Below, piece after piece: positions 6,599 to 8,671 of a stretch of 8,671 nucleotides of DNA; the stretch's first letter is position 1, and the number at the start of each line of letters is the position of its first letter. Origin of the DNA: Bacteroidales bacterium (GTDB taxonomy: Bacteria > Bacteroidota > Bacteroidia > Bacteroidales > VadinHA17); the NCBI GenBank assembly GCA_025455505.1, contig JALOMK010000075.1, forward strand, positions 1-8,671, in the 5' to 3' direction. The translations under genes were made by a program, and so were the position numbers. The notes beneath the pieces were generated by a model. The model was not told the DNA's origin. It saw nothing but the letters and a program-made list of their open reading frames with translations, and searched no databases.

Positions 6599-8368
6599 TC
6601 ATTTCATTGTTGCCTTCCGGTTGTTGACATCTATCCTTCCCCCCTTGCCGTTTATTATGCTTTTCACATAGCTTTCCTTGTTGCCGTTGAGCCAGAAAAT
6701 GATCTTGTTGCGGATCCTGTCTTCAATCCAGGGGGGTGTTTCTATTGCCTGGTCGACAACGACCGGCGCATCATAAAAAACGTTGTAAATGCCGATACCC
6801 CAGGCATCGTGGTTCTTCACGTTATCAGAAACCTTGTAGGACGCGTAACCGTAAGTATTTCCATGCTTCCAGGCCTCAACTGACGGCGGATCATAAGGCA
6901 TTTCGCTCTGGTAAAAATATACCCTTCCGTTTTCGCCGTTCCAGAGAGTCTGGTACTCGTGGAAGTGTTCGTTGAAAAGTGCATAAATTGTAACGTCAGA
7001 ACCGTTCACAACCAGGCCGTTGGCGCACCAGTTCTTCTCCCAGCCCACACCATTGCCATGGTCGGCCCTCCAGAGCCATACATGATCAACGCAGACGTTG
7101 TTGCTGTTAATGACAAGACAGCTCTTTGCAGTCCCGATATGTGGCCCGCCAACCCTGAAGAACATATCATAAAGAAACAGAGGATTTTGCCCGTGTGTTT
7201 TCGCCGTAACCCCGCTGCCCGCAATCAGCAGTGCATCCGATTTCTTCTCCCCTGCATCAATAAGAAAGCCGCAAACAGTAACACCTTCAACATCTGCTAT
7301 CTCAATTGCAGGCTTTCCGGTGACAGGGACGAGGGTCGCCAGGCCCAGCCCCATAACCAGGGTACCTTTACGTGAAATCTTAAGACTCTCGTCAAGAGGA
7401 TATATCCCGGGTGCAAACAGAATGTTTTTGCCTTTCGCAAGTGCTGAATTTATTGATGCCGCATTGTCTGCACCGGGCCGTGCAACATGGAATTCCTTTG
7501 AGTTAACGATCAGTTTCACGGATTTTTCATTCCCCCAGCCGGCTCCTGCGCTGTTGTGCTTCATGGCCGGAATCCTGACAGAGAAATCGTTTTCTTCAAA
7601 GGTCAGGTAAGGTTTTTCGCGGATTACAGGAGTTTCGCCTATCGTTGTATACGGTTTCGCCGGCCAGTCTTCGGCGGGAGCTCCATTTACACCCAGGAAG
7701 AACATGTTCCAGTTCCCGCCGACCCAGCTTTTCATTGAGGAGTTCCTCGTAAACCATTGCTGCTGGGGGCCTGAGGTTATTACTCCGTCAATCCTTGAGT
7801 CGGCAAGATATCCGCCGCTGGCATATCCCTTGTCGAACAACTGGAGGTTTCCCCTGACCCAGACACGCCGCATCGGGGCTGCCTGCGACACGCCCCATAC
7901 TACTGTTGAATCGGGCGATGGTACAATCGTAAGGTTCTCAACGGCACGCCAGAAATTTGTAAGCACACTGTTCCCGTGAGTCGTATTTGAACGGACAGCG
8001 CCTTCAATTATAACATCTTCCGGAGATCTGCCCAGTCCGAGTACCTGCATGTAGTATTCCACCCTGATATCGAGCCTGTATCTCCCCGGTTTGAACAGGA
8101 GGGCATACCTGTTCCGGCTGAACTCGCTGCCCCTGACTGTCTGTCGTTTGAAAATAGTATCAAGCACCGACTGGATCTCCATATTATCCATCGAGGGATC
8201 GAATACAAGCACATTTTCACCCAGGAGGGGTGTTGTGAACTTTTTAAAATCCGCCGGCAGCGGCTTCTGCCCCCATGCCGGAGATGAGCCGGCAATCAGC
8301 CCTGCCAGGCAAAGGAAAACCAAGTAGAGGAGTTTCCTGAACATAATGATTGATATCTTTTTTAACAT
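6599..8368 (-). CDS. Exported two-beta-helix (GH55-like) protein, probable carbohydrate-active enzyme, uncharacterised
   Basis: The 589 residues start with a signal peptide ending near SSPAWG-Q (residues 28-34). There are two start options: ATG 8368, or ATG 8344 (Met9, MFRKLLYLVFLCLAG), which gives a more canonical signal peptide. The mature protein has two similar halves. LLFKPGRYRLD...VLGLG (90-113) is echoed by ILFAPGIYPLDESLKI...VMGLG (316-342), the entry pattern of pectate-lyase-type beta-helices; two such helices are the architecture known from GH55 exo-beta-1,3-glucanases. From memory, close relatives in Actinobacteria are auto-labelled adenylyl cyclase or coagulation factor 5/8 domain protein, with no proven activity; neither label fits the sequence here. 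Highly patterned segments likely to line an active site are SQAAPMRRVW (161-170), SGPQQQWFTRNS (199-210), VDHVWLWRADHGNGVGW (427-443), NEHFHEYQTLWNGENG (466-481) and YQSEMPYDPP (486-495). D436, H437, E467, H468 and E489 are candidate catalytic residues by inference. It lies 24 bp downstream of a YjgR-like gene on the same strand. Coding is certain; substrate is unknown. Confidence 0.8.
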   Translation of the reverse strand: MLKKISIIMFRKLLYLVFLCLAGLIAGSSPAWGQKPLPADFKKFTTPLLGENVLVFDPSMDNMEIQSVLDTIFKRQTVRGSEFSRNRYALLFKPGRYRLDIRVEYYMQVLGLGRSPEDVIIEGAVRSNTTHGNSVLTNFWRAVENLTIVPSPDSTVVWGVSQAAPMRRVWVRGNLQLFDKGYASGGYLADSRIDGVITSGPQQQWFTRNSSMKSWVGGNWNMFFLGVNGAPAEDWPAKPYTTIGETPVIREKPYLTFEENDFSVRIPAMKHNSAGAGWGNEKSVKLIVNSKEFHVARPGADNAASINSALAKGKNILFAPGIYPLDESLKISRKGTLVMGLGLATLVPVTGKPAIEIADVEGVTVCGFLIDAGEKKSDALLIAGSGVTAKTHGQNPLFLYDMFFRVGGPHIGTAKSCLVINSNNVCVDHVWLWRADHGNGVGWEKNWCANGLVVNGSDVTIYALFNEHFHEYQTLWNGENGRVYFYQSEMPYDPPSVEAWKHGNTYGYASYKVSDNVKNHDAWGIGIYNVFYDAPVVVDQAIETPPWIEDRIRNKIIFWLNGNKESYVKSIINGKGGRIDVNNRKATMK

Positions 8369-8392
8369 GAGTTATTTTCCCTTCCCAGCCTG

Positions 8393-8671
8393 CTACTTCT
8401 TCATCACCTTGCTGAGTATGCCGAAAACGCCCCTGATGAAAGTGGCGCTTGTCAGGACCTTTACAACCTGGTCCTGGGGTGATTTCCCCCTCCTTGCAGT
8501 CCTTCCATAGGTTTGACGTGGAGCAGGGCTCTCCCACTCTCCCCTTCTCCCCTTCTCCCTTTCCTTCCTTGCCTCTTCCTCCGCCTCTTCCCGTTGCATC
8601 TCGGTGACTTTTCTTCCAAGTATCTCGTAAGCGCTCTCCCTGTCGATCTCCTGTCCGTATTTCCTCACAAG
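8393..8671 (-). CDS. C-terminal end of a YjgR/HerA-like (DUF853) ATPase, 5' end outside the window
   Basis: The frame is open to the window edge and reads LVRKYGQEIDRESAYEIL, the characteristic sequence near the C-terminus of YjgR-type HerA-like P-loop ATPases. It is followed by a highly charged Glu/Arg/Lys segment and a hydrophobic end (TSATFIRGVFGILSKVMKK). A GTG at 8666-8668 is a Val codon inside the protein, not its start. About 92 C-terminal residues are seen; the Walker A and B motifs would lie upstream, outside the window. YjgR proteins are widespread putative DNA-translocase-like ATPases of unclear function. The stop is 24 bp from the first possible start of the beta-helix gene, so read-through transcription is likely. 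Confidence 0.8.
   Translation of the reverse strand, partial: LVRKYGQEIDRESAYEILGRKVTEMQREEAEEEARKEREKGRRGEWESPAPRQTYGRTARRGKSPQDQVVKVLTSATFIRGVFGILSKVMKK
8537..8570. repeat. 34-bp pure polypyrimidine tract inside the YjgR-like gene
   Basis: The plus strand is uninterrupted C/T from 8537 to 8570, with only single purines breaking it on to 8592, and includes two copies of CCCCTTCT in tandem (8541-8556). On the coding strand it is all purine and encodes part of the Glu/Arg/Lys-rich linker. It is most simply explained by charged-residue codons. Confidence 0.8.

Noticed and set aside
6542..6883. Plus-strand frame over the end of the beta-helix gene
   Set aside because: Mostly antisense to the conserved C-terminus of the beta-helix protein; no start signal or recognisable motif.
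6959..7375. 138-residue plus-strand frame
   Set aside because: Antisense to the core of the beta-helix protein, whose family-like motifs are in the minus frame.
8244..8537. 97-residue minus-strand frame across the YjgR-like and beta-helix junction
   Set aside because: It overlaps two better supported frames and shows no domain.

Overview
The window looks like a piece of a Bacteroidota chromosome, most likely a polysaccharide-degrading member of the Bacteroidales/Marinilabiliales type. The evidence is the set of secreted glycosidase families, a small membrane protein of a type I associate with Bacteroidota, -7 promoter elements of the TAnnTTTG kind, Arg codons dominated by AGG, and weak Shine-Dalgarno signals. 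The assignment rests on recognising families by eye; no database search was possible.

Left half (1-5334, + strand): three closely spaced, co-directional carbohydrate-active genes. The first is the C-terminal part of a GH38-type alpha-mannosidase-like protein, with an in-frame TAA just upstream of its first ATG. The second is a 960-residue GH106 (alpha-L-rhamnosidase family) protein with a Tat-like leader. The third is a 489-residue GH28 (polygalacturonase family) beta-helix protein with an export signal. Gaps are 23 and 72 bp, so they probably form one operon, the downstream end of a polysaccharide utilisation locus. GH106 plus GH28 is the pairing expected for stepwise attack on a rhamnose/galacturonate polymer such as rhamnogalacturonan I. 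No SusC/SusD pair, sensor or sulfatase lies inside the window. An unusual 5 x 8 bp tandem repeat sits immediately upstream of the GH28 gene.

Middle (5335-6598): two small, divergently transcribed genes of unknown function. On the minus strand is a soluble, highly charged helical protein built of four roughly 27-residue repeats. On the plus strand is a 140-residue single-pass membrane protein of a conserved uncharacterised type. The AT-rich 152 bp between them holds good TAnnTTTG candidates.

Right (6599-8671, - strand): a secreted 589-residue protein with two beta-helix-like halves, related by eye to uncharacterised GH55-like proteins. Twenty-four bases upstream of it is the 3' end of a YjgR/HerA-like ATPase gene that runs off the window.

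No tRNA, rRNA, CRISPR array, transposase or phage gene was seen, and no gene-free stretch exceeds about 150 bp. I found no clear new defence or signalling system. The best leads are the interrupted GH38 gene, the octamer repeat, the GH28 active-site variation, the repeat protein and the two-beta-helix protein.
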